From Bradyrhizobium sp. (GTDB lineage: Bacteria > Pseudomonadota > Alphaproteobacteria > Rhizobiales > Xanthobacteraceae): a stretch of 39,517 bases of DNA. Below, one piece after another: positions 1 to 7,331 of this stretch. The translations under genes and the position numbers were made by a program. The notes beneath the pieces are model-generated. The model was not told where the DNA came from. It made no database searches and saw only the letters and a program-made list of their open reading frames with translations. The DNA is taken from the NCBI RefSeq assembly GCF_030646015.1, contig NZ_JAUSLT010000179.1, positions 1 to 39,517 of the forward strand. The letters run 5' to 3'. How positions within the stretch are numbered: the stretch's first letter is position 1; every line of letters begins with the position of its first letter.

Positions 1-777
1 ATCGAGCGTCCGCGGCATCAGGAACAGGCCGACGCCGCGGGTGCCGGGACCGGCACCTTCCGGCCGCGCCAGCAGCATCACGACTTTCGCATCGGCATTG
101 GAGCAGAACCATTTTTCGCCCGTCAGGCGCCAGTGATCGCCTTCCTGCAGCGCCGTGGTTGTCAGGGTGCCGACGTCGGAGCCGCCCTCCTTCTCGGTCA
201 TGAACTGGCCGCCCTGGGTCAGCAGGCTCATGTCGGTCTGCGTCAATCCGTCGAGATATCTCGCCTTCAGCGCATCGCTGCCGAAATTCGAAAGCAGTTT
301 GGCGCAGCCGTCGGTGACGTTGATCGGGCAGCCCAGCCCGAACTCGGCCTGATTGAACAGGAACGTAAAGGCGTGTTTGGCGACCACGGGATATTTGTCG
401 GGCCAGCCCAGAATGCCCTTGCGCACCGACATCGCGTGAATGCCGAACTCGCCGAACGCGGCGGCTTCCAGCTCGCGATAGGCCGGGTGATATTCGATCC
501 ATTGCGCGTCGCGGCCGAATTTGTCGCGCTGGTGCAGCACCGGGGTGTGACGGTCGGAGAGCCGCGCGCATTCGTCGAGATGACCGCCGGCGAGCGCGCC
601 GAGCCGGTCGAGATGCGGCTCGATATGGCGAAACAGCGGTGACGGCAGATGAATCCGCAGCAGGTCCGTCAGCGCCGGATCGGCGCGGTAAAAATTCATG
701 CCCGACGTATCCGGCGCGAGCAGGCCCGGCTGGTCGGCGGGCAGCGTCAACTCGCTTTGTCTGGCTGGCTGGTGCAT
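1..777 (-). CDS. AidB-like acyl-CoA dehydrogenase, C-terminus beyond window
   Basis: Reading leftward from an ATG at 777, 259 codons stay open to the window edge, so the C-terminal half is missing. The N-terminal ~180 residues match the AidB-type extension of acyl-CoA dehydrogenases (block IEYHPAYREL near residues 94-103, then AFGEFGIHA). The flavin/substrate motif MTEKEGGSDV lies at residues 193-202 and GEKWFCSN at 220-227, as in the middle beta-domain of the family. Members are FAD enzymes that oxidise acyl-CoAs or, in E. coli AidB, act in the response to alkylation damage. The start lies 102 bp from a divergent glutathione transferase, and beta-oxidation-type enzymes follow, so I favour an acyl-CoA catabolic role over DNA protection; that choice is inference. 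Confidence 0.88.
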   Translation of the reverse strand, partial: MHQPARQSELTLPADQPGLLAPDTSGMNFYRADPALTDLLRIHLPSPLFRHIEPHLDRLGALAGGHLDECARLSDRHTPVLHQRDKFGRDAQWIEYHPAYRELEAAAFGEFGIHAMSVRKGILGWPDKYPVVAKHAFTFLFNQAEFGLGCPINVTDGCAKLLSNFGSDALKARYLDGLTQTDMSLLTQGGQFMTEKEGGSDVGTLTTTALQEGDHWRLTGEKWFCSNADAKVVMLLARPEGAGPGTRGVGLFLMPRTLD

Positions 778-800
778 TTTTGACTCTTGTTCGTTCCGCC

Positions 801-819
801 CGATATCCTGACGATATCG
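801..819. promoter_or_regulatory. Direct repeat CGATATC x2 in divergent promoter region
   Basis: The 102-bp gap between the divergent acyl-CoA dehydrogenase and glutathione transferase genes holds CGATATC at 801-807 and again at 812-818, 11 bp apart (one helical turn), with a related CGATAC at 829-834. Spacing of one turn on one DNA face is typical of an operator, but no regulator is known for it and it may be chance. Confidence 0.22.
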
Positions 820-879
820 ACCAGTTACCGATACTGCAGGCGATGACGCCGTCAACAAGCATAATTGGAGGATCACCCT

Positions 880-1878
880 GTGGCTGAGGGATACCGCATC
901 ATCGGCGCCGAGATGTCGCCCTACTCGGTCAAGATCCGTTCCTATTTCCGCTACAAGGCCATTCCGCATCAATGGCTGCTGCGCAATGCGGCAAGCCAGG
1001 CGGAATACGACAAATACGCCAGAATGCCGATCATTCCGCTGGTCATCACGCCGGAAGGGACTGGCATCCAGGATTCCACGCCGATCATCGACGCGATGGA
1101 AAAGCTCCATCCGGAGCCGTCGATCCATCCCGACGACACCGTCGCCAACTTCATCTCCGCGCTGATCGAGGAGTTCGGCGACGAGTGGGGCAACAAATGG
1201 ATGTTTCACTACCGCTGGGCGCGCGACGTCGATCAGCGCGCCTCGGCCGGGCGCATCGCGCGGATGCGGGGTCCTGCCGCCAGCGAGGAGAAGCATGAGG
1301 CATTCGCGGCCCAGGTGCGCGTCCGCATGGTCGACCGGGTCTGGTTCGTCGGCTCCAACGAGATGACCGCGCCGCAGATCGAGAACGGTTTTGTCGAGAT
1401 GCTGGGCTTGCTGGACAGCCACCTTGCGAACCGCCCCTATCTGTTCGGCGGCCGGCCGGCATTCGGCGATTTCGGCCTCTGGGGGCAGTTCTACGAGCTG
1501 TGGACCGATCCGACCGCCGGCGCCCTGATCGAAGGCAACACGCCGCATGTGCTCGATTGGGTGCACCGCATGCTGTGGCCGCGCGCGGAAGGCGCGTTCG
1601 AGAGCTGGACCGAACTCGCGCCGACCCTGATGCCGATTCTGGTCAGGCAGGTCGGCAAGCAATTCTGGCTCTGGACGCTCGCCAACGAGACCGCGCTGAA
1701 GCAGGGGCAGGAGGAGTTCAGCGTCACGCTCGGCGACAAGGTCTGGACCCAGAAGCCGCAAAAATATCATGCGCGCTCGCTCGGGATGCTGCGCGCCAAA
1801 TACGCTGCAATCGCCGACAAGAGCGCGCTCGACATGGTGCTGGCCGCGGCGGGTTGTCTTGCCGGATTGCGCGCCTAG
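880..1878 (+). CDS. Glutathione S-transferase family protein
   Basis: This 332-residue protein starts with a thioredoxin-like GST N-terminal domain (GAEMSPYSVKIRSYFRYK near residues 9-26, with the Ser/Pro-Tyr region where GSTs bind the glutathione thiol). The cis-Pro block of the glutathione site follows (IIPLVITPEG, then QDSTPIIDAMEK). An all-helical C-terminal domain carries RPYLFGGRPAFGDFGLWGQ, a conserved GST_C segment. It is about 100 residues longer than a minimal GST because of a C-terminal extension. I chose GTG at 880 over a TTG at 865 because a GGAGG Shine-Dalgarno at 867-871 sits 8 nt upstream and would lie inside the longer frame. It is divergent from the acyl-CoA dehydrogenase and 32 bp upstream of an SDR gene, so likely cotranscribed with it. 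Substrate unknown. Confidence 0.85.
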   Translation: MAEGYRIIGAEMSPYSVKIRSYFRYKAIPHQWLLRNAASQAEYDKYARMPIIPLVITPEGTGIQDSTPIIDAMEKLHPEPSIHPDDTVANFISALIEEFGDEWGNKWMFHYRWARDVDQRASAGRIARMRGPAASEEKHEAFAAQVRVRMVDRVWFVGSNEMTAPQIENGFVEMLGLLDSHLANRPYLFGGRPAFGDFGLWGQFYELWTDPTAGALIEGNTPHVLDWVHRMLWPRAEGAFESWTELAPTLMPILVRQVGKQFWLWTLANETALKQGQEEFSVTLGDKVWTQKPQKYHARSLGMLRAKYAAIADKSALDMVLAAAGCLAGLRA

Positions 1879-1910
1879 ATACGGATTCACCTGAAATCGA
1901 GGACTGCCCG

Positions 1911-2612
1911 ATGGAATTGCCGAACTACAAGATCGCCCTGATCGTCGGCGCCGGTGAAGGTCTCAGCGCATCGCTGGCGCGGTTATTCGCCAAACAGGGC
2001 ATCCGCGTCGCCTTGGCGGCGCGCAAGATCGAGAAGCTGGGCGCGCTCTGCACCGAGACCGGGGCAAAGGCCTTTGCCTGCGACGCCACCAATGTGGACG
2101 AGGTCGAGCGGCTGTTCGGGCTGGTCGAGCGCGAGATCGGGACGCCTGACATCGTCGTCTACAACGCCAGCGGCCGCGCCCGCGGCGCCTTCACCGACCT
2201 GGTGCCGGCGGAGGTGGCCCAGGCGATCTCGGTCAGCGCGTTCGGCGGCTTCCTGGTGGCGCAGCAGGCGGCGCAACGCATGCTGCCGAACAAGCACGGC
2301 GCAATCCTGTTCACCGGGGCATCCGCCAGCGTCAAGGGCTATGCGCAGTCCGCTCCCTTCGCGATGGGCAAGTTCGCGCTGCGCGGGCTGGCGCAGAGCA
2401 TGGCGCGCGAATTGTCGCCGCAGGGTATCCATGTCGCGCATTTCGTCATCGACGGCGGCATCCGCAGCACGGCGCGCAGCGAGCCCGCCGACCGGCCGGA
2501 TTCGATGCTGGACCCGGACGCCATTGCGCTGAGCTACTGGAACGTGCTGCAACAGCCGCGCAGCGCCTGGAGTTGGGAACAGGAATTGCGGCCCTGGGTG
2601 GAGAAGTTTTGA
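1911..2612 (+). CDS. Atypical short-chain dehydrogenase, catalytic Tyr replaced by Phe
   Basis: A 233-residue Rossmann protein of the SDR superfamily. The N-terminal nucleotide loop is VGAGEGLSASLA instead of the usual TGxxxGxG, NAS replaces NNAG, and the active-site block reads APFAMGKFAL, so Phe150 stands where the catalytic Tyr should be while Lys154 is kept. This matches the described SDR subgroup 'SDR_c10' (incomplete Gly motif, Phe for Tyr, Lys retained), which makes it a known odd class rather than a damaged gene. Start ATG at 1911 follows a weak GAGG at 1899-1902. It lies 32 bp after the GST gene and ahead of a crotonase-fold gene. Whether it still does redox chemistry cannot be told from sequence. 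Confidence 0.88.
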   Translation: MELPNYKIALIVGAGEGLSASLARLFAKQGIRVALAARKIEKLGALCTETGAKAFACDATNVDEVERLFGLVEREIGTPDIVVYNASGRARGAFTDLVPAEVAQAISVSAFGGFLVAQQAAQRMLPNKHGAILFTGASASVKGYAQSAPFAMGKFALRGLAQSMARELSPQGIHVAHFVIDGGIRSTARSEPADRPDSMLDPDAIALSYWNVLQQPRSAWSWEQELRPWVEKF

Positions 2613-2620
2613 GGCCGATG

Positions 2621-2734
2621 CCGTAGGGTGGGCAAAGCTTCCGCCGTAGCTCGAAGAGCGAAGGCGGACGCGTGCCCACCACCTTCGTCAATGGTGGGCA
2701 CGGCGCGAAGTGTGCGCCTTTGCCCACCCTACGG
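2621..2734. repeat. Palindromic intergenic repeat, family A copy 1
   Basis: A 114-bp element with perfect 17-bp outer arms (CCGTAGGGTGGGCAAAG at 2621-2637 and its complement at 2718-2734) and an inner GTGCCCACC/GGTGGGCAC pair. Two more copies occur at 3611-3714 and 13727-13830. Unlike those, this copy carries a 29-bp hairpin module at 2640-2668 inside its left arm. It fills the gap between the SDR and crotonase genes. No gene is seen here. Confidence 0.85.
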
Positions 2735-2771
2735 ATTTCACAACAACAATAACAACAACACTGGGGGAAGC

Positions 2772-3602
2772 ATGGCCACCGAGATCACCATCGACACCGG
2801 CACCAACGAACTGCTGTGCGTCATCCGCGACCGCGTCGCCATCATCACGCTCAATCGCCCTGACGTCCGCAATGCGATGTCGGACGAGCTGACGCCGGCG
2901 CTGCGCAACATGATCAAGGCCTGCGGCGAGAACCCCGATGTCGGCGCGCTCTTGCTCACCGGCGCCGGCACCGCCTTTTGCGCCGGCGGCAACGTCAAGG
3001 GCATGGGCGCGCACCGCGACCCGAAGCGACTGGCAATGTCCTATGACGAGAAGGTCGCCGATTTGCAGGAGCGCCAGCGGCTCTTGACCGGCGCGCTGGT
3101 GTCGGTGCGCAAGCCGACCATCGCAGCCCTGCCCGGTCCCGCGGTCGGCGCCGGCCTGGCGCTGGCGATGGCCTGCGACATCCGCATCGCGGCGGAATCG
3201 GCGTTCGTTTCCACCGGCTATCTGCGGGTGGCGCTGTCCGGCGACTACGGCATCGCCTGGCTGCTGACCCGACTGGTCGGCACCTCGCGGGCGCGCGAGT
3301 TGATGTTCACCGCCGACAAGGTCGAGGCCCGCCGCGCCGAGGCGATCGGTCTCGTCAACCGCGTGGTGCCCGATGCCGAGCTGCAGCAAGCGGCCTTTGC
3401 GCTGGCCAAATCGATGGCGGAAGGCCCGACCCTGGCGCTGCGCTACATGAAGGACAATCTCGACGAAGCCCTGCTGTTCGATTTTACCACCGCGCGCGAC
3501 CACGAGGCTGAACGGCTGGTCCGCCTCACCACGACGGCCGATCATAAGGAGGCGGTGCAAGCCTTCATCGACAAGCGCAAGGCGGTATTCAAGGGGAACT
3601 GA
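2772..3602 (+). CDS. Enoyl-CoA hydratase/isomerase family protein (PaaG-like active site)
   Basis: A 276-residue crotonase-fold protein: VAIITLNRPDVRNAMS (near residues 23-38), oxyanion-hole block GTAFCAGGNVKGMG, and the second oxyanion segment GPAVGAGLALAMACDIRIAA. Neither Glu of true enoyl-CoA hydratases is present: GAGLA replaces GGGCE and GYLR replaces QPEI. Instead SGDYGIAWLLTRLVG aligns with the PDCGGTWLLPRVAG segment of PaaG-type isomerases, keeping the Asp (D158). I therefore prefer an isomerase-like role on an acyl-CoA over hydration; this is inference from motif comparison. Start ATG at 2772 follows GGGGGAAG. The preceding ~20 bp is an odd CAA-rich, low-GC tract. It may share a function with the upstream GST and SDR, although a palindromic repeat separates them. 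Confidence 0.9.
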   Translation: MATEITIDTGTNELLCVIRDRVAIITLNRPDVRNAMSDELTPALRNMIKACGENPDVGALLLTGAGTAFCAGGNVKGMGAHRDPKRLAMSYDEKVADLQERQRLLTGALVSVRKPTIAALPGPAVGAGLALAMACDIRIAAESAFVSTGYLRVALSGDYGIAWLLTRLVGTSRARELMFTADKVEARRAEAIGLVNRVVPDAELQQAAFALAKSMAEGPTLALRYMKDNLDEALLFDFTTARDHEAERLVRLTTTADHKEAVQAFIDKRKAVFKGN

Positions 3603-3610
3603 GCGATTTG

Positions 3611-3714
3611 TAGGGTGGGCAAAGGCGCGCTCTTCGCGCCGTGCCCACCAGCTTTGCAAGCGTGAAAGTAGCATGGTGGGCACGGCGCAAGCGGCGCCTT
3701 TGCCCACCCTACGG
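3611..3714. repeat. Palindromic intergenic repeat, family A copy 2
   Basis: TAGGGTGGGCAAAGGCGC at 3611-3628 is complementary to 3694-3711, and an inner CCGTGCCCACCA/TGGTGGGCACGG pair makes a four-arm palindrome of ~104 bp. It sits between convergent genes (crotonase and acetyltransferase), where it could also act as a transcriptional barrier. Confidence 0.85.
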
Positions 3715-3728
3715 CCGTTGCAATAGTT

Positions 3729-4343
3729 TCAAACCGACGCGTGCAGCGCGACCTGCTGCGCCGCAAGCCGCCAGCTGGCGCAGGGAATTTCCTGCGGTGC
3801 GACGGCAATGTGCTTTTCGAACCGCACCAGCTTCCAGTCGCCGGGCGAATGCGTGAAGGTGAAGCCGGACTTGCGGGCGAGGCCGATCATGGCGTCGTTG
3901 GAGCGCAGCGTATCGCCGAACAGCCTGGTGGCGCCGAACGCCGCGGCGCGGCATTCCAGATTGCCGAGCAGCGCGGAGCCGACGCCATGGCCCTGCCAGC
4001 GGTCGTCGATCGACAGGCCGAACTCGAAACTGTCGGTATCGGCGTCGAAGGCGTAGCGGGCTTCGCCGACGATGGTCTCGGCGCCGTCGATGCTCATGAC
4101 CGCGACCACGCTGAAGCGGTCGGCCTCGCCGACATGGATGAATTGATCGAGCTGGGTTGCCGGCAGTTCGCTGATGGCGCCGAGGAAGCGGTTGTAGCGG
4201 GAGCGGGTCGAGAGCGACCGGAAGTAGGCCTGCAGCGCCTCGGCATCATCGGGCTCGACGAAGCGCACCGTCACCGGCTTGCCGGTGCGCAACCGCAGAA
4301 TATCCGAATGCTGCCGGAGGTCATGGAGACGATACGCGGTCAT
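3729..4343 (-). CDS. GNAT family N-acetyltransferase
   Basis: A 204-residue protein with the GNAT acetyl-CoA site: the beta-strand segment TIVGEARYAFD is followed by the pyrophosphate-binding loop DRWQGHGVGSALLGNL (Q-x-x-G-x-G), then a C-terminal part with ARKSGFTF, the usual last strand/helix of the fold. The N-terminal ~70 residues (TVRFVEPDDAEALQAYFRSL) match the GNAT domains that also occur fused to acyl-CoA synthetases and in stand-alone protein acetyltransferases. The substrate cannot be read. It is convergent with the crotonase gene and downstream of the DUF1127 gene on the same strand, separated by a strong hairpin. Confidence 0.9.
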   Translation of the reverse strand: MTAYRLHDLRQHSDILRLRTGKPVTVRFVEPDDAEALQAYFRSLSTRSRYNRFLGAISELPATQLDQFIHVGEADRFSVVAVMSIDGAETIVGEARYAFDADTDSFEFGLSIDDRWQGHGVGSALLGNLECRAAAFGATRLFGDTLRSNDAMIGLARKSGFTFTHSPGDWKLVRFEKHIAVAPQEIPCASWRLAAQQVALHASV

Positions 4344-4375
4344 GGCTGGGGCTCCCGTCGGTGCCGAAAAGTCGT

Positions 4376-4409
4376 GGCCGGCATCCCCCTCAAGGAGGCG
4401 ATGCCGGCC
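4376..4409 (-). terminator. Hairpin after DUF1127 gene
   Basis: GGCCGGCATC (4376-4385) pairs perfectly with GATGCCGGCC (4400-4409), with a further CCTC/GAGG pairing in the loop. Read on the minus strand it is followed within a few bases by TTTT, so it fits an intrinsic terminator for the DUF1127 gene, with some readthrough into the acetyltransferase possible. Confidence 0.55.
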
Positions 4410-4418
4410 GGGCGGCGT

Positions 4419-4622
4419 TCATGCCCGCCAGAACGGCTTTTCGGCCTCGTAGGCGATGTCACTCCAGGACAGGCCGACATCGTGCAGGTCACGGGCGGAC
4501 AGCTGGGCCAGCGCGCGCCGGTCAAGCTGACGCTTGCGCCAGGTCCGGAACGTTTCGAGCGACCGGGCGAAAATGCCGGATTGATGATGATTTATCATCG
4601 ATTCGTGGGTCAAAGTGGACAT
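4419..4622 (-). CDS. DUF1127 small protein
   Basis: A 67-residue, basic, Arg/Trp-rich micro-protein. The C-terminal block RRALAQLSARDLHDVGLSWSDI is the DUF1127 signature, found in many short alphaproteobacterial proteins, some of which bind RNA or influence phosphate and carbon metabolism. I start it at the ATG at 4622 because AGGAG (4629-4633 on the minus strand) lies 6 nt upstream; the ATG two codons earlier would abut the Shine-Dalgarno. It is divergent from the LysR gene, with 115 bp between them. Confidence 0.85.
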   Translation of the reverse strand: MSTLTHESMINHHQSGIFARSLETFRTWRKRQLDRRALAQLSARDLHDVGLSWSDIAYEAEKPFWRA

Positions 4623-4704
4623 GGTCATCTCCTGAAGCTAGTCTCTTGGGCTGAATATCTGCCTGATCTGCACTTCCGACAAACGACATTGCGTACCGCT
4701 TCGC

Positions 4705-4719
4705 ATGAGATAAATTCAT
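4705..4719. promoter_or_regulatory. Candidate LysR-type (T-N11-A) site
   Basis: ATGAGATAAATTCAT is an AT-rich imperfect palindrome with TGA/TCA arms in T-N11-A arrangement (4706-4718), the generic LysR-family recognition pattern. It lies just upstream of the LysR gene start at 4738, in the gap shared with the divergent DUF1127 gene, where autoregulation would be expected. Confidence 0.35.
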
Positions 4720-4737
4720 ATATTGGGGATTATCGGA

Positions 4738-5637
4738 ATGACCGCGAGACTGCCCTCGCTCAATGGATTGCGTGCCTTCGAGGCTGCGGCCCGGCACCTC
4801 AGCTTCACCCTTGCGGCGGCCGAGCTGAACGTCACCCAGACCGCGATCAGCCATCAGATCCGGCGGCTCGAGCTGGAACTCGGAACAAAACTGTTCGTCC
4901 GGCAGAACCGCGCGCTGACCCTGACGGCGGAGGCACAGCAATATCTCCCCGGCATCCGCGCCGCGTTCAACGATCTCAAGCTCGCCACCGACCGCCTGCT
5001 GCGCCGGGACAGCGACCATGTGCTGACGGTCTCGACGCTGGCGTCGCTGGCCGCAAAGTGGCTGCTGCCGCGGCTGACCGCATTCCAGGAGGCGCATCCC
5101 GGCATCGATGTCCGCATCACCACCTCGACCAGTCTGGTCGATTTCAGATCCGGCGATGTCGACGCCGCGATCCGCTATGGCCGGGGCCAGTGGCCGGGCC
5201 TGCGCGCCGACTGGCTGATGGCCGACGAGCTGTTTCCGGTCTGCAGCCCGGCCCTGCTGGCGGGCAGGAAGCCGCTGGCGCGGCCGGAAGATCTCGCCGA
5301 CCATGTGCTGCTGCACACCAGCGCCGCCAACAACGACGACTGGCGGCTCTGGCTCACCGCCGCGGGCCTGCCGACCAACCTGTCGAAACAACCCGGCGTC
5401 ACCTTCGACCTCGTCTTCATGACCGTGCAGGCCGCGATCGACGGGATGGGCGTGGCGATGGGCCGGACCTCCTATGTCGAGGACGATATCACCAAGGGAC
5501 GGCTGGTGGTGCCGTTCAATATCGCGCTGCCGGCCGACGCCGGCTTCTACCTGGTCTCGCCGGAGGCCAGGGCCGATGCGCCAAAGCTGTCGGCGTTTCG
5601 GCATTGGCTGATTGCATCGGTGCAGAATAAACCCTGA
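4738..5637 (+). CDS. LysR-family transcriptional regulator (GcvA/TcuR-like)
   Basis: A 299-residue regulator. The winged HTH occupies residues ~4-63 (LNGLRAFEAAARHLSFTLAA, then LNVTQTAISHQIRRLE), followed by a periplasmic-binding-protein-like effector domain with the GcvA-type block VDAAIRYGRGQWPGL. The start is ATG at 4738; a TTG five codons upstream is disfavoured because it lengthens the conserved N-terminus. It reads toward tcuA, 93 bp downstream, and in Salmonella a LysR protein (TcuR) controls tcuABC. I infer that it controls tcuAB here. A T-N11-A palindrome lies at 4705-4719 and a strong palindrome at 5661-5679. GcvA-like regulators are numerous, so the name tcuR is not assigned. Confidence 0.9.
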   Translation: MTARLPSLNGLRAFEAAARHLSFTLAAAELNVTQTAISHQIRRLELELGTKLFVRQNRALTLTAEAQQYLPGIRAAFNDLKLATDRLLRRDSDHVLTVSTLASLAAKWLLPRLTAFQEAHPGIDVRITTSTSLVDFRSGDVDAAIRYGRGQWPGLRADWLMADELFPVCSPALLAGRKPLARPEDLADHVLLHTSAANNDDWRLWLTAAGLPTNLSKQPGVTFDLVFMTVQAAIDGMGVAMGRTSYVEDDITKGRLVVPFNIALPADAGFYLVSPEARADAPKLSAFRHWLIASVQNKP

Positions 5638-5660
5638 CGGATATTCCGTTACGCGAGACG

Positions 5661-5679
5661 CATGCGACATCGTCGCATG
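5661..5679. promoter_or_regulatory. Perfect 8-bp inverted repeat upstream of tcuA
   Basis: CATGCGAC-ATC-GTCGCATG is a perfect palindrome with 8-bp arms and a 3-bp spacer, 52 bp before the tcuA start and 23 bp after the LysR stop. No T-run follows, so it looks more like an operator than a terminator. Its 19-bp length fits a dimeric regulator, but it is not in T-N11-A form, so the binder is unknown. Confidence 0.45.
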
Positions 5680-5730
5680 GCTGTTTCCGCGCCGATTTGA
5701 TTTCCATGCAAACAACGATAACAAGAGCGC

Positions 5731-7128
5731 ATGGTGGATTTGAAACGCAGGTTCGATGTGCTGGTGATCGGCGGCGGCAACGCCGCGCTGTGCGCCGCGA
5801 TCAGCGCGCGGCGGGCCGGCGCGTCGGTGCTGGTGCTGGAAGGCGCCCCGAAATTCTACCGCGGCGGCAACACCCGCCACACCCGCAACATGCGCTGCGC
5901 CCACGATGCGGCGACCGACATCCTCACCGGCCCCTACACCGAGCAGGAATTCTGGGAAGATTTGCAGCGCGTCACCGGCGGCGAGACCGACGAGGAACTG
6001 GCGCGGCACATGATCGCGGAGTCCAAGGATATTCTGGGCTGGATCGTCGAACAGGGCGTGCGCTGGCAGCCCTCGCTCGGCGGCACGCTCAGCCTCGGCC
6101 GCACCAATTCGTTCTTTCTCGGCGGCGGCAGGGCGATGCTGAACGCGCTGTATCTCACCGCCGAAAAACTCGGCATCGACATTCTCTACGACGCCGAGGT
6201 GCTCGACCTCGACATTCAGGACGGCATGTTCCTGTCGGCCACGCTGAAACGGGGCGACGCCGACGTCTCCGTCCGCGCCTCGACCCTGGTCGCCGCCGCC
6301 GGCGGTTTCGAGGCCAACATCGAATGGCTCAAGCAATACTGGGGCGACGCCGCCGACAATTTCCTGATCCGCGGCACGCCCTATAACCGCGGCTCGATCC
6401 TGAAGATGCTGCTCGACAAGGGCGTGCAGGATGTCGGCGACCCCACCCAGTGCCACGCGGTAGCGATCGATGCCCGCGCGCCGAAGTTCGACGGCGGCAT
6501 CATCACGCGGCACGACTCGGTGGTGTTCGGCATCGTCGTCAACAAGCACTCCGCGCGTTTTTACGACGAGGGCGAGGATATCTGGCCGAAGCGCTATGCG
6601 ATCTGGGGCCGGCTGGTCGCCGCCCAGCCCGACCAGATCGCCTACATCATCTTCGATGCCAGCGTGCGCAACAGTTTCATGCCGACGCTGTTCCCGCCGA
6701 TCGAGGCGCCGACGATCGGCGAACTCGCCGAAAAATTCGAGCTCGATCCTGCTACGCTGGAAAAGACCATCGCCGGCTTCAACGCCGCGGTGCGGCCGGG
6801 CACCTTCGACCACACCATTCTCGACGACTGCCGCACCGAAGGGCTGACGCCGCCGAAGACACATTGGGCGCGGAAGATCGAGACGCCGCCCTACTACGCC
6901 TATCCGGTGCGGCCCGGCATCACCTTCACCTATCTCGGCACCCGCGTGAACAAGCAGTCACGCATGCTGATGAAGGATGGCAAGCCGTCCGCCAACATGT
7001 TCGCCGCCGGCGAGATCATGGCGGGCAATGTGCTCGGCAAAGGCTACGCCGCCGGCATCGGCATGACCATCGGCAGCGTGTTCGGACGGATCGCGGGACG
7101 GGAAGCGGCGCAAAATGCCAGGAACTAG
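5731..7128 (+). CDS. tcuA: FAD-dependent tricarballylate dehydrogenase
   Basis: A 465-residue flavoprotein of the fumarate reductase/succinate dehydrogenase fold. The FAD Rossmann motif is VIGGGNAALCAA (residues 12-23) with an acidic residue at the end of strand 2 (VLVLE, E37). The catalytic region carries RGTPYNRGSILKML, and the C-terminal FAD-binding block is FAAGEIMAGNVLGKGYAAGIGM. Length and the pairing with the next gene match Salmonella TcuA, which oxidises tricarballylate to cis-aconitate and hands electrons to TcuB. Start ATG at 5731. Between this gene and tcuB lies a ~150-bp palindromic repeat, unusual within an operon. Another small-acid dehydrogenase is possible, but the TcuB partner makes tricarballylate the best guess. 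Confidence 0.88.
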   Translation: MVDLKRRFDVLVIGGGNAALCAAISARRAGASVLVLEGAPKFYRGGNTRHTRNMRCAHDAATDILTGPYTEQEFWEDLQRVTGGETDEELARHMIAESKDILGWIVEQGVRWQPSLGGTLSLGRTNSFFLGGGRAMLNALYLTAEKLGIDILYDAEVLDLDIQDGMFLSATLKRGDADVSVRASTLVAAAGGFEANIEWLKQYWGDAADNFLIRGTPYNRGSILKMLLDKGVQDVGDPTQCHAVAIDARAPKFDGGIITRHDSVVFGIVVNKHSARFYDEGEDIWPKRYAIWGRLVAAQPDQIAYIIFDASVRNSFMPTLFPPIEAPTIGELAEKFELDPATLEKTIAGFNAAVRPGTFDHTILDDCRTEGLTPPKTHWARKIETPPYYAYPVRPGITFTYLGTRVNKQSRMLMKDGKPSANMFAAGEIMAGNVLGKGYAAGIGMTIGSVFGRIAGREAAQNARN

Positions 7129-7141
7129 GGTGATGTTCGAA

Positions 7142-7292
7142 TCACCTCTCCCCGCTTGCGGGGAGAGGTCGGGTTGCTCGGCAGCGCACTTGCGCGCCGG
7201 AGCAATTCGGGTGAGGGGGACTCTCCAAGCACTGTGCTCGCCGAGAGAGCCCCGCACCCCAACCCTCTCCCCGTGAAGAACGGGGAGAGGGA
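7142..7292. repeat. Palindromic repeat with two GC hairpins (family E)
   Basis: Two near-identical hairpins, CCTCTCCCCGC/GCGGGGAGAGG (7145-7168) and CCCTCTCCCCG/CGGGGAGAGGG (7263-7291), bracket a ~90-bp core. This is a familiar dispersed rhizobial element. Here it sits between tcuA and tcuB, two genes expected to be cotranscribed. Confidence 0.8.
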
Positions 7293-7331
7293 GCTGACCT
7301 GAGCAAAATCTTCGAACGGAAGCGGCAGAGC

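Noticed and set aside
2747..2763. CAA-rich tract before the crotonase gene as a regulatory or slippage site
   Set aside because: Unusual in composition, but I see no function beyond an unstructured leader near the ribosome-binding site.
4522..6864. A 780-codon open frame on the minus strand
   Set aside because: It runs antisense through the LysR gene and tcuA, whose products have clear families; its translation is Arg/Gly/Ala-rich as expected of high-GC shadow frames.
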